Shown piece after piece: positions 9,636 to 18,500 of a stretch of 64,000 nt of DNA. The notes beneath the pieces are model-generated. The model was not told where the DNA came from and made no database searches. It saw only the letters and a list, made by a program, of their open reading frames with translations. Source of the stretch: an uncultured Paracoccaceae bacterium. GTDB lineage: Bacteria; Pseudomonadota; Alphaproteobacteria; Rhodobacterales; Rhodobacteraceae. Position numbers and translations under genes: made by a program. Each line of letters opens with the position of its first letter. The stretch's first letter is position 1. The DNA lies in the NCBI GenBank assembly GCA_947500775.1, contig CANMTD010000003.1, positions 62,001-126,000 on the forward strand, given 5' to 3'.

Positions 9636-10739
9636 CTAGCCGTTGTGGATCAGCGTGCCAAACAGATGCGGATCGATGCTGGCGTCGTCAAAAGTGTCGC
9701 CTTCGATCAGAACGCTGACCGCATCGTGGCTGTGCAGGCTTTCCTGATGGCTGGCGACAATCCGGAAATCGGCCACACGGGCGTCTTTCTGCAATTGTTC
9801 GCAAAACAGCCGGGCCGCGTCTTCGACGAAGATCGGGTTGGCGGCGTTCAGTTCGGCAAAGGCCTGTTCGTCTTCGCGTTTGACCATCACCTGGGTTTCG
9901 GTCGGCACGGCGGACCGGCAGATTTCGATCAGATCCTCGAACCACAGGCAATCGGTATCGGGTTCCAGTTCGACCGAGATTCGCGCGACCGAACGTTGCG
10001 AATGCGGCGTGGCCAGTTGGCCGCGCGTCTGGCGGGCATGTTCGCTGAGTTCCAGCGAGCATGGGCAGGTCGAGGAATAGACATAGTCCAGATGCATGAT
10101 CTTCTTGCGCTGCCCGGCCTGTTCGACCAGCTCCAGCGCGATATCGTAATACTGATACCCCGCCAGCCCCGAGCGCAGCGAGTTGACCTTTGTCGGAAAG
10201 GAAAACCGCATCTGGATACGGGCGTCGAAGCTTTCCAGATCCTGTTTGTAATCGTCCAGCGCGGCCTCGATCACCTCGAAGCTGAAGGTGCGTTCGGCAT
10301 GGGCATAAAAGCTGCGCATGATGCGCGACATGTTGATGCCTTTCTTGCCCGCCTCAAGGCTGACGGTGCCGATGACCGAGGTTTCCAGCGTCAGGTCGCC
10401 ATCGTCGCGGGTGTGAAACCGGATCGGCAGGCGGAAATTCGAAATGCCCACATGCTGGATATGGCGCCGCGCGCCGCGGATCAGGCTGGAGGGGCCGTTC
10501 TGCAGGTCGGGCAGCGAGGCTTTGTAATCCTCGGAAACGGTGAATTCTTCCGGGTAGGCACGGCTAAGCGCGGGATAATCGATCGCGGCCTGACCGGGCA
10601 GCAGGGCGCTGACCGACGGGTCCAGCGCCCGCAATTCATCCTCGGTCGCGGTTCCGGCCCATTTCCGAAGCAGGGCCAGCGCAAGTTCGGCCTCGTCACG
10701 GGTGGGTTCCCGGTCCGGATCACGGCTGTGGATGTTCAT
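9636..10739 (-). CDS. folE2: GTP cyclohydrolase FolE2 (type IB)
   Basis: 367 aa. Converts GTP to 7,8-dihydroneopterin triphosphate, first step of tetrahydrofolate and, in some bacteria, queuosine precursor synthesis. The protein shows the FolE2 pattern: HIQHVGISNFRLPI, TVSLEAGKKGINMSRIMR, and the metal-ligand cysteine region STCPCSLELS, followed by PHSQRS. The start chosen is the ATG at 10739 (MNIHSRDPDRE) with GGGGGA upstream; ATGs at 10754 and 10772 are in frame and the first is also preceded by an AGGA. FolE2 enzymes use various metals and often replace or back up zinc-dependent FolE; no zinc-responsive site was identified here. Confidence 0.93.
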   Translation of the reverse strand: MNIHSRDPDREPTRDEAELALALLRKWAGTATEDELRALDPSVSALLPGQAAIDYPALSRAYPEEFTVSEDYKASLPDLQNGPSSLIRGARRHIQHVGISNFRLPIRFHTRDDGDLTLETSVIGTVSLEAGKKGINMSRIMRSFYAHAERTFSFEVIEAALDDYKQDLESFDARIQMRFSFPTKVNSLRSGLAGYQYYDIALELVEQAGQRKKIMHLDYVYSSTCPCSLELSEHARQTRGQLATPHSQRSVARISVELEPDTDCLWFEDLIEICRSAVPTETQVMVKREDEQAFAELNAANPIFVEDAARLFCEQLQKDARVADFRIVASHQESLHSHDAVSVLIEGDTFDDASIDPHLFGTLIHNG

Positions 10740-10823
10740 CAGGGTATCCCCCATTGTCCTGTCGCATCCCATATGTGGGGTGCGACAGGCATTTGTCCAA
10801 CTCTATCGCAACGGGCCGTAGGG

Positions 10824-12005
10824 TCAGATCTGCGCCAGCGCCCCGGTGATATCGGCCAGCAGGTCATCGGTATCCTCGATCCCGACACTGATCCGCACCA
10901 GCCCCGGCGTGATCCCCAGATGCTGTTTCTGATCGTCCGGCAGGCGTTGGTGGGTGGTTGTGGCCGGATGGGTCACGATGCTTTTGGCATCCCCCAAATT
11001 GTTGGAAATGATACAGATTTCCAACGCGTTCAGGAATTTGAACGCCGCCTCCTGCCCGCCTTTCAGGTCGATCGACAACACCGTGCCGCCCTTTTCCATC
11101 TGCGCCACGACAACGGCGTTTTGCGGATGCCCCGGCAGGCCGGGATAGATGACGCGCGCCAATTTGTCGTGATCTTCCAGTGATTGCGCCAGTTTCAGCG
11201 CCGAGGCCGCCTGTGCCCGCACCCGCAGGTCCAGTGTCTCCAGCCCCTTCAGCATCACCCAGGCGTTGAACGGGCTCATCGAGCCGCCGGTGTGTTTCAT
11301 ATAGGGTTCCAGCGTGCCGCGAATGAAATCGCGGGTGCCCAGCACCACACCGCCCAGACAGCGCCCCTGCCCGTCGATGTGTTTGGTCGCCGAATAGACC
11401 ACGACATCCGCGCCCATCTCCAGCGCGCGGGAAAACACCGGCGTGGCAAAGACATTGTCGACGATCACCACCGCGCCCACCGCATGGGCCAGTGCGGCGA
11501 CCGATTTCACATCGATCACCTCAAGCGTCGGGTTGGACACGGTTTCAAAGAAAACCGCCTTGGTATCGGGGCGCATCGCCGCCTGCCACTGCGCCAGATC
11601 GGTGCCATCGACAAAGGTCACCTCGACCCCGTAACGGGTCAGCACCTCTTCCAGCACATAAAGGCACGATCCGAACAGCGCCCGCGACGACACCACGTGA
11701 TCGCCCGCGCGCAACAGCGATGTCAGCGCGCCATTGACCGCCGCCATGCCGCTGGCGGTGGCAAAGGCATCTTCGGCGCCTTCCAGCGCGGCGATCCGTT
11801 CTTCGAACATCGCCACGGTGGGGTTGCCATAGCGGGCATAGATGAATTCGTCGGGGCCGGTTTCCAGGAACCGGGCTTCGGCCTGTTCGGCGCTGTCATA
11901 GACAAAGCCCTGGGTCAGGAAAATCGCCTCGGACACTTCGCCATATTGGCTGCGCCGGGTGCCTGCGTGCACCATCTTGGTGCGTTTGTTCCAGTCATTT
12001 TTCAT
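10824..12005 (-). CDS. metZ: O-succinylhomoserine sulfhydrylase
   Basis: 393 aa Cys/Met-metabolism PLP enzyme (gamma-family fold type I). It makes homocysteine directly from O-succinylhomoserine (or O-acetylhomoserine) and sulfide. PLP lysine is in YSATKHIDGQGR; the family features TRRSQYGEVSEAIFLTQGFVYDSAE, YARYGNPT and SGMAAV are present (quoted in parts). The start is the ATG at 12005, giving the standard length; in-frame extension to 12146 would run through the riboswitch and terminator. Expression should be switched off by S-adenosylmethionine through the leader described separately. Specificity for succinyl over acetyl is by family name and is not proved by sequence. Confidence 0.93.
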   Translation of the reverse strand: MKNDWNKRTKMVHAGTRRSQYGEVSEAIFLTQGFVYDSAEQAEARFLETGPDEFIYARYGNPTVAMFEERIAALEGAEDAFATASGMAAVNGALTSLLRAGDHVVSSRALFGSCLYVLEEVLTRYGVEVTFVDGTDLAQWQAAMRPDTKAVFFETVSNPTLEVIDVKSVAALAHAVGAVVIVDNVFATPVFSRALEMGADVVVYSATKHIDGQGRCLGGVVLGTRDFIRGTLEPYMKHTGGSMSPFNAWVMLKGLETLDLRVRAQAASALKLAQSLEDHDKLARVIYPGLPGHPQNAVVVAQMEKGGTVLSIDLKGGQEAAFKFLNALEICIISNNLGDAKSIVTHPATTTHQRLPDDQKQHLGITPGLVRISVGIEDTDDLLADITGALAQI

Positions 12006-12024
12006 TGCTGTCGTTCCTTGCGAC

Positions 12025-12058
12025 AAAAAAACCCCCACCGCAAAACGAGCGTCGGGGG
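12025..12058 (-). terminator. Intrinsic terminator in the metZ leader (attenuator)
   Basis: On the minus strand, CCCCCGACGC and GCGGTGGGGG form a 10-bp stem (one mismatch, one G-U) around a short loop, followed directly by seven T. It lies between the SAM-II aptamer and the metZ start, so it is probably the expression platform that stops transcription when SAM is bound. Confidence 0.85.
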
Positions 12059-12071
12059 CGACTGTCCCAGA

Positions 12072-12127
12072 CCTCTTTAGCGGCATATTTAACGTGGCCC
12101 GCAATCCGGTGAACAAATCGCCACGAT
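12072..12127 (-). ncRNA. SAM-II riboswitch upstream of metZ
   Basis: Read 5' to 3' on the minus strand it contains CGTGGCGATTTG, then CCGGATTGCGGGCCACGTTAA and, near the end, GCCGCTAAAGAGG. CGTGG pairs with CCACG (P1), and the downstream GCTAAAG segment is the conserved pseudoknot strand of SAM-II. This motif is a known regulator of methionine-synthesis genes (metA, metX, metZ) in alphaproteobacteria. It starts about 3 nt after the inferred transcription start and is followed by a terminator before metZ. Identification is by eye against remembered consensus. Confidence 0.88.
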
Positions 12128-12134
12128 AGGGTCG

Positions 12135-12163
12135 GCATAGCCCCAAGCCGCCAGTGCCGTCAA
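12135..12163 (-). promoter_or_regulatory. Putative sigma-70 promoter of metZ
   Basis: Minus strand: TTGACG at 12163-12158, 17-bp spacer, CTATGC at 12140-12135. Transcription would start near 12128, just ahead of the first riboswitch base; the fit between promoter and aptamer supports both calls. Confidence 0.6.
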
Positions 12164-12252
12164 GTCACGTCACGCAGCTGTAACAGAGAGTTCATGCCGC
12201 TGTCGTATGGTTCAGCTACTTCCTACCCGCAAGATGTAGTGGGAACTGCCAA

Positions 12253-13197
12253 ATGCCGCTCGTCCAGATCAATGCTGTTAAGGATCGCGTCGCCCTGGCA
12301 AACGGGGAGACCCCCGAGGGTCTGTTGCGGCGCCGGATCAGGGATTTGCCCGCCGGTGCCCCGGTGGTGATCCTGATCCACGGGTTCAAATTTTCGCCCA
12401 GCCGCCCGGGGCGCAGCCCGCATGACCATATCCTGTCGATGACCCCGGACCCGCACTGCTGGAAGGCGCTGTCGTGGCCCCGCCATCTGGGGTTTGACGC
12501 AAACACCCCCGAACGGGGCCTCTGCATCGCCTTCGGATGGGAGGCAAGCGGATCGATCTGGACCGCCTACCGCGAAGCGGCGCGCGCCGGGCGGGCGCTG
12601 GCCGGGCTGGTTCGCATGATTCGCCAGATCAGACCGGATCAGCCGGTGGATGCGATGGCCCATTCGCTGGGCGCGCGGGTGGTGTTCACCGCGCTGCCCC
12701 ATCTGGCGGACGCGCCCCTGCGCCGCGCCGTGCTGCTGACCCCGGCCGAAATCACCGATCAGGCCGAAACCGCGTTGGACACCCCCGCCGGGCAGGCGAT
12801 GCAGGTGCTGAACATCACCAGCCGCGAAAACGACCTGTTCGATCTGATGCTGGAATGGACCGTAGCCCTGCACCGCCCCGGCCGACGCGGGCTAAGCTAT
12901 GGCGTGCGCCATCCGCGGCCCAACTGGCTGAACGTGCAGATCGACAATCCCCGCACGCTGGATGCGCTGCGCGGTCTGGGCCATGCGATCGCGCCCCCCG
13001 ACCGGCGCATCTGTCACTGGAGCCCCTATCTGCGCCCCGGCGTGTTCAGCCTGTATTCGGCGTTTCTGAATGGCACCCTGCCGCTGGACGCCCTGCGCCC
13101 GCGCCTGCCCGAAACCGCCTGCCCGCGCTGGTCACGCCTTCTTGCGCTGCCCGCAGTATCCCTGCCCTTGCCCTTTGCCGGAAAAGCCCCATCCTAA
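12253..13197 (+). CDS. Alpha/beta hydrolase (lipase/esterase-like)
   Basis: 314 aa. The fold is seen from VVILIHGFKFSPSRP (oxyanion region, residues about 38-52) and the nucleophile elbow DAMAHSLGARVVF (A-H-S-L-G around residue 137). No signal peptide is apparent. The substrate cannot be judged; the HGF/AHSLG pattern is shared with DUF900-like and esterase families. It is divergent from metZ and 25 bp upstream of the GST gene, with which it is probably co-transcribed. Confidence 0.8.
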   Translation: MPLVQINAVKDRVALANGETPEGLLRRRIRDLPAGAPVVILIHGFKFSPSRPGRSPHDHILSMTPDPHCWKALSWPRHLGFDANTPERGLCIAFGWEASGSIWTAYREAARAGRALAGLVRMIRQIRPDQPVDAMAHSLGARVVFTALPHLADAPLRRAVLLTPAEITDQAETALDTPAGQAMQVLNITSRENDLFDLMLEWTVALHRPGRRGLSYGVRHPRPNWLNVQIDNPRTLDALRGLGHAIAPPDRRICHWSPYLRPGVFSLYSAFLNGTLPLDALRPRLPETACPRWSRLLALPAVSLPLPFAGKAPS

Positions 13198-13222
13198 GGC
13201 GCGTATATCAAGGAGCGCGCCC

Positions 13223-13930
13223 ATGACCGACCCCATCGACCTTTACTATTGGCCCACGCCCAACGGCTGGAAAATCAGCATCGCCCTGGAAGAAATGGAG
13301 CTGCCCTATAACCTGCATCTGATCGATATCGGCGCGGGCGATCAGTTCGCGCCCGAGTTCCTGAAAATCGCCCCCAACAACCGGATGCCTGCAATTGTGG
13401 ACCCCGACGGGCCGGGTGGCACGCCGGTCTCGGTCTTCGAATCCGGCGCGATCCTGCAATATCTGGCGCGCAAGACCGGCAAATTCTATGGCACGACCGA
13501 ACGCGACCGGATCGCCGTCGAGGAATGGCTGATGTGGCAGATGGGCGGGCTGGGCCCGATGGCGGGTCAGGCGCATCATTTCATCAAATACGCCCCCGCG
13601 ATGGACCCGCCCAACGACCTGCCCTACGCCAAGGGGCGGTATCGCACCGAAACCGGGCGGCTTTACGGGGTTCTGGACAGGCAGCTGGCCAAACACCCCT
13701 ATGTCGCGGGCGATTTCTATTCGATCGCGGATATGGCGATCTGGGGCTGGGCCAGCCTGTGGGAAGGTCAGGAACAGACGCTGGACGACAAACCGCATAT
13801 GGCCCGCTGGCTGGAAACGCTGGGCAACCGTCCGGGCGTTCAGCGTGGCCGTGCGGTGGCCTCTGAAAAACGCGCCAACCTGCAAAGCGACCGGAAAGCG
13901 CAGGATCTGCTGTTCAAAAGCAAAGCCTGA
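13223..13930 (+). CDS. Glutathione S-transferase family protein (Ure2p/YghU-like)
   Basis: 235 aa, cytosolic. The N-terminal thioredoxin-like domain begins DLYYWPTPNGWKISIALEEM and contains IAPNNRMPAIVDPDG and FESGAILQYLARKTG, the glutathione-binding pattern of Ure2p/YghU-type GSTs. The C-terminal helical domain follows (EEWLMWQMGGLGPMAGQAHHF, quoted in part). The start is the ATG at 13223 with AAGGAG eight bases upstream; the frame is open further back inside the neighbouring hydrolase gene, where it is only a shadow. YghU-type enzymes act as glutathione-dependent disulfide reductases; the exact substrate is unknown. Confidence 0.92.
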   Translation: MTDPIDLYYWPTPNGWKISIALEEMELPYNLHLIDIGAGDQFAPEFLKIAPNNRMPAIVDPDGPGGTPVSVFESGAILQYLARKTGKFYGTTERDRIAVEEWLMWQMGGLGPMAGQAHHFIKYAPAMDPPNDLPYAKGRYRTETGRLYGVLDRQLAKHPYVAGDFYSIADMAIWGWASLWEGQEQTLDDKPHMARWLETLGNRPGVQRGRAVASEKRANLQSDRKAQDLLFKSKA

Positions 13931-14008
13931 GACCGGGCGCCGGTGGGGCCACTTTGGCCCCGCCGCGAAAAAATGGCGTGCGGCCGTCAGGCCGCTCCGC
14001 TGGATTGA

Positions 14009-14611
14009 TCAGGTGTCTTTGTCCTCGACCGCGTACTTCTGCAACAACCCGCCCTGGGTCATGAAAAACGCGAACACCGCGATGGTCAGCCCGAAGGTCT
14101 TGAAATTCACCCAGGCATCCGTGCTCATCGTGCGCCAGACCACCTCATTGGTGACCGCCAGACCCGCAAAGAACAGCGCCAGCCGCTTGGTCAGCAGCAT
14201 CCAGCCGTCGTGCTGCAGCGGCATCATCTCATCCATCACCGCCCGCAGATAGGATTTCCCGCGCAGCAGCCCGACCCCCAGCACACCGGCAAACAGCGTA
14301 TAGATCATCGTCGGTTTCATCTTGAAAAACCGGTCATCGTTCAGCCAGACGGTCAGCCCGCCGAACACCGTCACCAGAACCGCCGTCGCCAGCTGCATCT
14401 TCGACAGCTTGCCCGACAGCCACCACAACAACCCCGTGGTGGCCAGCAGCAACGGCACGAACATCGCCGTGACCAGAATGAACCCGTCGTATTCGGTCCC
14501 GCCGATTTCGAACGTCTTGTCCCGCAGCGCGATATAGGCCGCGAAAAACGCCACGATCGGCCCCAGTTCCAGCACCATCTTCACCGCCGGGTTGATCTTT
14601 TTCTCTGCCAT
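14009..14611 (-). CDS. yciB: Inner-membrane septation protein A / YciB family
   Basis: 200 aa membrane protein with about five hydrophobic segments. It begins INPAVKMVLELGPIVAFFAAY, the typical YciB/IspZ start, and contains RDKTFEIGGTEYDGFILVTA and a FxKMKPTMIYTLFAGVL-like segment. YciB in enterobacteria interacts with division and envelope-synthesis proteins and affects intracellular septation. In this window it follows an EamA gene by 6 bp and, further upstream, ftsY, so the three are likely one transcription unit. Confidence 0.9.
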   Translation of the reverse strand: MAEKKINPAVKMVLELGPIVAFFAAYIALRDKTFEIGGTEYDGFILVTAMFVPLLLATTGLLWWLSGKLSKMQLATAVLVTVFGGLTVWLNDDRFFKMKPTMIYTLFAGVLGVGLLRGKSYLRAVMDEMMPLQHDGWMLLTKRLALFFAGLAVTNEVVWRTMSTDAWVNFKTFGLTIAVFAFFMTQGGLLQKYAVEDKDT

Positions 14612-14617
14612 ATTCTC

Positions 14618-15523
14618 CTATCCGCCCATTTCCACGATCACCGCTCCCGCCGCGATCAATGCCATCAGTGTCAGCCGCCTTGGCCCCACCTTTTCCCCCA
14701 GAACCAGCCAGCCGATCAAGGCCGCAAACACGGTCGAGGTTTCGCGCAGCACCGCCGCTTCGCCCACCTTGTCCAGCCGCGTGGCCATCATGATCGAGCC
14801 AAAGCTCAGAAACGCCACCAAGGCGCCCAAGACGCCCCGCGCCATCAGCGGGCCCAGATCGGGGCGATCCGACATCCGCCACCAGCGCAGCGCCGCCAGC
14901 GGCGGCATGAAAAACAGCCCGTCCAGAAAGAAGAACCACGCAAGGAATGTAAATGGGTTCGCGGTGGCGCGAATTCCATAGGCGTCATAGGTGGTATAAA
15001 GTGCGACAAACCCGCCGGTCAGCACCGCCAGCATCAGCGCCAGCTTCAGCGTCTCGCGCTCCAGTTCCCAATGGATCAGGTTATAGACCGCAAGGCCGAA
15101 GATCCCGGCCAGCAGAACCCCCACGCCCAACCATTGCACTAGGCTGAAGACCTCGCCGAACACCAGCCAGGCGCCGATCACCGCAAACAGCGGGCCGGTG
15201 CCGCGCACCACCGGGTAAACCACGGTATAGGCGCCCTTGGTATAGGTATACCCCTGGGCCAGTTTGTATCCGACATGGATGACGAAAGCGCCTGCAAAGA
15301 TCGGCCACATATGCGGCTCGGGCCAAGGCACCACGAACAGCGCAAAGGGCGCGGCCAGCAGCCCGTAAGACAAATCAATCGCACCCCGGCTGAGCCACGG
15401 ATCATGCCGCCCCTTTTGCAGCGCGCCGAAAACCGCATGCAGCAAGGCCGCCAACAGCGCCAGCCCAAGCGCCAGTTGATGCCCCTGTTCGGTCCCCTCG
15501 ATCGAGGCCAGCCAGCCCGTCAA
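14618..15523 (-). CDS. EamA/DMT-family transporter
   Basis: 301 aa with about ten hydrophobic helices in two homologous halves, the drug/metabolite transporter architecture. The first half has KLAQGYTYTKGAYTVVYPVVRGTGPLF; the second half has ATRLDKVGEAAVLRETSTVFAALIGWLVLGEKVGPRR (quoted in parts), the usual EamA ending with a GE motif. Substrate cannot be inferred. It lies between the upstream periplasmic gene (40 bp gap) and yciB (6 bp gap). Confidence 0.9.
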   Translation of the reverse strand: MTGWLASIEGTEQGHQLALGLALLAALLHAVFGALQKGRHDPWLSRGAIDLSYGLLAAPFALFVVPWPEPHMWPIFAGAFVIHVGYKLAQGYTYTKGAYTVVYPVVRGTGPLFAVIGAWLVFGEVFSLVQWLGVGVLLAGIFGLAVYNLIHWELERETLKLALMLAVLTGGFVALYTTYDAYGIRATANPFTFLAWFFFLDGLFFMPPLAALRWWRMSDRPDLGPLMARGVLGALVAFLSFGSIMMATRLDKVGEAAVLRETSTVFAALIGWLVLGEKVGPRRLTLMALIAAGAVIVEMGG

Positions 15524-15563
15524 GAACGCACCTCAAGCGATTGAATCATCAATCTTTTTCCAT

Positions 15564-16499
15564 TCATCTGGGATAGCTGATGTCATAACGGACACCCTTT
15601 AGCAGCGGCCATATCGACGACAGATCAACCCCGCCACGCCGCATCGCCAGCGGCAGGAACCGGGCCGCCCCCAGACCGGGCGTTGCGGTCATGTCGATCT
15701 TCAGCCGCCCCCTGGGATGGGGCAGATCGCCGATCAGCGTGCGCAGCGCCTGTTGCGACGGGGCGGGCAGGATCGACTGAGGGATCGCCGCGATTTCATC
15801 CAATGCGGTGGCCTTCAATTCGGCCACCCGCCGCGCCGGATCGTCGGACCCCTGCAACAGCCCGGCGCCAAGGCCGACCAGCAGATAGCTTTCAAACAGC
15901 CCGTTCGAGGTGATTTCAACCGTCATGTTCCGCAGCGCGGCCGAGCCCGCGCTCATCTGCATCGCGTTGCGCGACGACAGATCGACGCCCTCAACCATCG
16001 CCCGCAGCTGGACCGCGTTTTCCCCCGGGAAATCCGCATCGAACAGCTCGACCCGGAATTGGCGCGTTTTAGGCTCCCACCGCAGCGACAGGGTGACGTC
16101 CACGCCCGATGGGGCCGATTGTTCCTCCAGCAGGTACTGCATCACTTTGTCGTTGATCTGCGGGACAAAGCGCACGCCTTCGGCCCGGATCAGCAACCGC
16201 TCAGGCGGCAGACCCTGCCCCGTGAACCGGTCGAACCCCGTTCCGCGCCATGCGATCCGGCGCAGGTGCACCTCGCCACTGGGCGGGGCGGCGATGCGGA
16301 TGCCCGTCAGCACGCAATCGGCGCCCTGACGGCTGGGCGCGGCGGCGGTTTCCACCGGCTGCGGCAGGGCGCGGCTGTCGGTCAGCAGGGTGTTGAGCTT
16401 GTCCCAGACCCCTTTGCAATAGACCTGCGTATCGTCGGCCTGCGCAGGCAGGGCGGTGGCGCCAAGCCCCAGAAGCGCCAGAACGATCAGGTGTTTCAT
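15564..16499 (-). CDS. Periplasmic protein of unknown function downstream of ftsY
   Basis: 311 aa, signal peptide at the N-terminus (KHLIVLALLGLGATALPAQA), then no domain I can name. Two cysteines (YCKGVW and ADCVLTG) could form a disulfide. The middle is beta-rich (GEVHLRRIAWRG; VTLSLRWEPKTRQFRVELFD), and it looks like a lipid- or envelope-binding beta protein, but that is only an impression. The ATG at 16499 overlaps the ftsY stop by one base; a GTG one codon earlier is also possible. Conserved position after ftsY would be worth checking in relatives. Confidence 0.7.
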   Translation of the reverse strand: MKHLIVLALLGLGATALPAQADDTQVYCKGVWDKLNTLLTDSRALPQPVETAAAPSRQGADCVLTGIRIAAPPSGEVHLRRIAWRGTGFDRFTGQGLPPERLLIRAEGVRFVPQINDKVMQYLLEEQSAPSGVDVTLSLRWEPKTRQFRVELFDADFPGENAVQLRAMVEGVDLSSRNAMQMSAGSAALRNMTVEITSNGLFESYLLVGLGAGLLQGSDDPARRVAELKATALDEIAAIPQSILPAPSQQALRTLIGDLPHPRGRLKIDMTATPGLGAARFLPLAMRRGGVDLSSIWPLLKGVRYDISYPR

Positions 16500-17686
16500 C
16501 ACGCGTCGCCCAGACCGGCCAGTGCGGCGGCGAATTCTTCGGGATCGAAGGGCGCCAGATCGTCGATCTGTTCGCCCACCCCGATGGCATGGATCGGCAG
16601 GCCGAACTTATCGGCCAGCGCCAACAGCACGCCGCCCTTGGCGGTGCCGTCCAGCTTGGTCATGACCAGCCCGCTGACATCGGCCAGTTTCTGAAAGGTT
16701 TCGACCTGGTTCAGCGCGTTCTGCCCGGTGGTCGCATCCAGCACCAGCAGGGTGTTATGCGGCGCGTCGGGGTCTTTCTTGCGGATCACGCGGACGATCT
16801 TGGCCAGTTCCTCCATCAGATCGGCGCGGTTCTGCAACCGGCCCGCGGTGTCGATCAGCAACAGATCGGCACCATCCGCCTCGGCCCGGGTCATCGCGTC
16901 AAAGGCAAGGCTGGCGGGGTCCGATCCTTCCGGCGCGGTCAGAACCGGCACACCGGCGCGGTCGCCCCAGACCTGCAACTGTTCGACCGCGGCGGCGCGG
17001 AACGTGTCGCCCGCCGCGATCACCACCGATTTTCCGGCCGCCTTGAACTGGCTGGCCAGCTTGCCGATGGTCGTGGTCTTGCCCGATCCGTTGACACCCA
17101 CCACCAGCACCACCTGCGGGGTCTTGGCATAAAGCGGCAGGGGCTTGGCGACCGGTTCCATGATCCGGGTGATTTCCGACGCCAGCAGCCCCTTGATTTC
17201 CTCGACCGACAGTTTCCGGCCGAACCGGCCTTCGGCCATGTTCGCCGTGACCCGCAGGGCGGTATCGACGCCCATGTCGGCGCTGATCAGCAACTCTTCA
17301 AGGCTTTCCAGCATGTCGTCGTCCAGCGTCCGGCGCAGGACGGGGCGCGCCTCGGTCCGGCCGATCAGACGCCCGATCAGGCCGGGTTTCGGGGCCTCGG
17401 GTTCCGGCGCGGCCACGGGGGCGGCGGGGGCCGGTTCGGGTTCGGGCGCTGGGGGCGTGTCGTGCACCGGCGGGGCGGGTGCGGGCTGTGGTTCAGGCTC
17501 AGGGGCGGGTGCAGGTTCCGGTGTCTCCACCTCCGGGGCGGGGACCGGTTCGGCGGCGACCGTTTCAACCGGTTCGGGTGATACCGCGACCTCTTCGCCG
17601 CCGTCCTGCACGATCGCCTCAAGCCCGTCTTCCAGTTTGGAAGAGGATTTGAACAGCCGTTCCTTCAGTTTTCTGAATAATGCCAT
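16499..17686 (-). CDS. ftsY: Signal recognition particle receptor FtsY
   Basis: 395 aa. FtsY receives SRP-ribosome complexes at the membrane and delivers them to the translocon. After an N-terminal acidic, Pro/Glu/Ala-rich A domain (residues about 40-100) comes the NG domain. Visible GTPase motifs: GVNGSGKTTTIGKL (P-loop, about 197-210), DTAGR, TKLDGTAKGG and the closing region GVGEQIDDLAPFDPEEF. Full length for the family. It is the first gene of a minus-strand run continuing through the periplasmic gene, EamA and yciB. Confidence 0.97.
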   Translation of the reverse strand: MALFRKLKERLFKSSSKLEDGLEAIVQDGGEEVAVSPEPVETVAAEPVPAPEVETPEPAPAPEPEPQPAPAPPVHDTPPAPEPEPAPAAPVAAPEPEAPKPGLIGRLIGRTEARPVLRRTLDDDMLESLEELLISADMGVDTALRVTANMAEGRFGRKLSVEEIKGLLASEITRIMEPVAKPLPLYAKTPQVVLVVGVNGSGKTTTIGKLASQFKAAGKSVVIAAGDTFRAAAVEQLQVWGDRAGVPVLTAPEGSDPASLAFDAMTRAEADGADLLLIDTAGRLQNRADLMEELAKIVRVIRKKDPDAPHNTLLVLDATTGQNALNQVETFQKLADVSGLVMTKLDGTAKGGVLLALADKFGLPIHAIGVGEQIDDLAPFDPEEFAAALAGLGDA

Positions 17687-17726
17687 GTCGCCTCCGGTTT
17701 CCCGTCACTTAATGGCATTCCGCGCG

Positions 17727-18380
17727 CTATGGAAGGGTGCGCAGCAAGACGAAGGCCGCGACGATCGCCGCCTGCGCCGCGATGTAAAACACCCAGACCG
17801 CCCAACCGGCCCGGATCGAGCGCGCCGTGCCGGGCGTCAGGCGGAACAGCTGGATCGCCAGAATCAGGTCCGACAGGATGAACAGCCCCGCCCCCAGCGT
17901 CGCCAGCCGCAGCTCCGCAGGCAGCATCAGCGCGCTGTATCCCATCGCCGCGATGATCACGACATAGGCCCGAACGGGCGCGCGCAGGGGGCCGGTATGG
18001 GGAGCCAGCCACCATTCCGTCGATAGAAACAGCGCCAACAGACCCACGCCCACCGCAATCGCCCAAAGCGGAACGCCGCTTTGGGCCACCTGTAAAAAGC
18101 AGATCACATAGAAGACATGCGCCAGCGCAAAGGCCCCCAGCCCCGCCAGAAACGCCGGTTCGCCATCGCGCGACAGCGCCAGATCGCCCAGCGCCGACAA
18201 GATCAGTCCGGCCAGCAACACCCCCGGCAGGCCCAGCACCCAGGCCAGCCCGGCCAGCATCAGCAGCGGCAGGGTTTTCACCACGCTGCGCCCCAGCGCA
18301 GGCGCGCGATGCGCCAGCGGCAGATAGATCAACGCAGCCAATCCCGCCACCGCAACCATCAGATATTCCAGCAAATCCAT
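17727..18380 (-). CDS. Lysoplasmalogenase (YhhN/TMEM86 family)
   Basis: 217 aa, about eight hydrophobic helices. YhhN-family proteins hydrolyse the vinyl-ether bond of lysoplasmalogens in the membrane; bacterial members are called on homology. Typical segments: LILSALGDLALS (conserved GD), FLAGLGAFALAHVFYV, and LGAGLFILSDLILA. Start at the ATG at 18380 next to GGGAGGT, which is very close; the family's usual length supports it, whereas an upstream frame to 18968 shows no homology and runs antisense to the AlkB gene. Confidence 0.85.
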   Translation of the reverse strand: MDLLEYLMVAVAGLAALIYLPLAHRAPALGRSVVKTLPLLMLAGLAWVLGLPGVLLAGLILSALGDLALSRDGEPAFLAGLGAFALAHVFYVICFLQVAQSGVPLWAIAVGVGLLALFLSTEWWLAPHTGPLRAPVRAYVVIIAAMGYSALMLPAELRLATLGAGLFILSDLILAIQLFRLTPGTARSIRAGWAVWVFYIAAQAAIVAAFVLLRTLP

Positions 18381-18500
18381 ACCTCCCTCATGTCCCCCGT
18401 GACCTGCGATGCTAGCGCCCATCGCCCCCCTCCGAAAGACGCAATTGCCGCAGATTTCCCCTTTGCCAGCAACGTCATGCCGCCCTAGGTTTGGCACATC

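Noticed and set aside
13945-13961. Hairpin GGGGCCA-CTT-TGGCCCC between the convergent GST and yciB genes as a terminator
   Set aside because: The stem is good but no T-run follows on either strand, so I did not call it a terminator.
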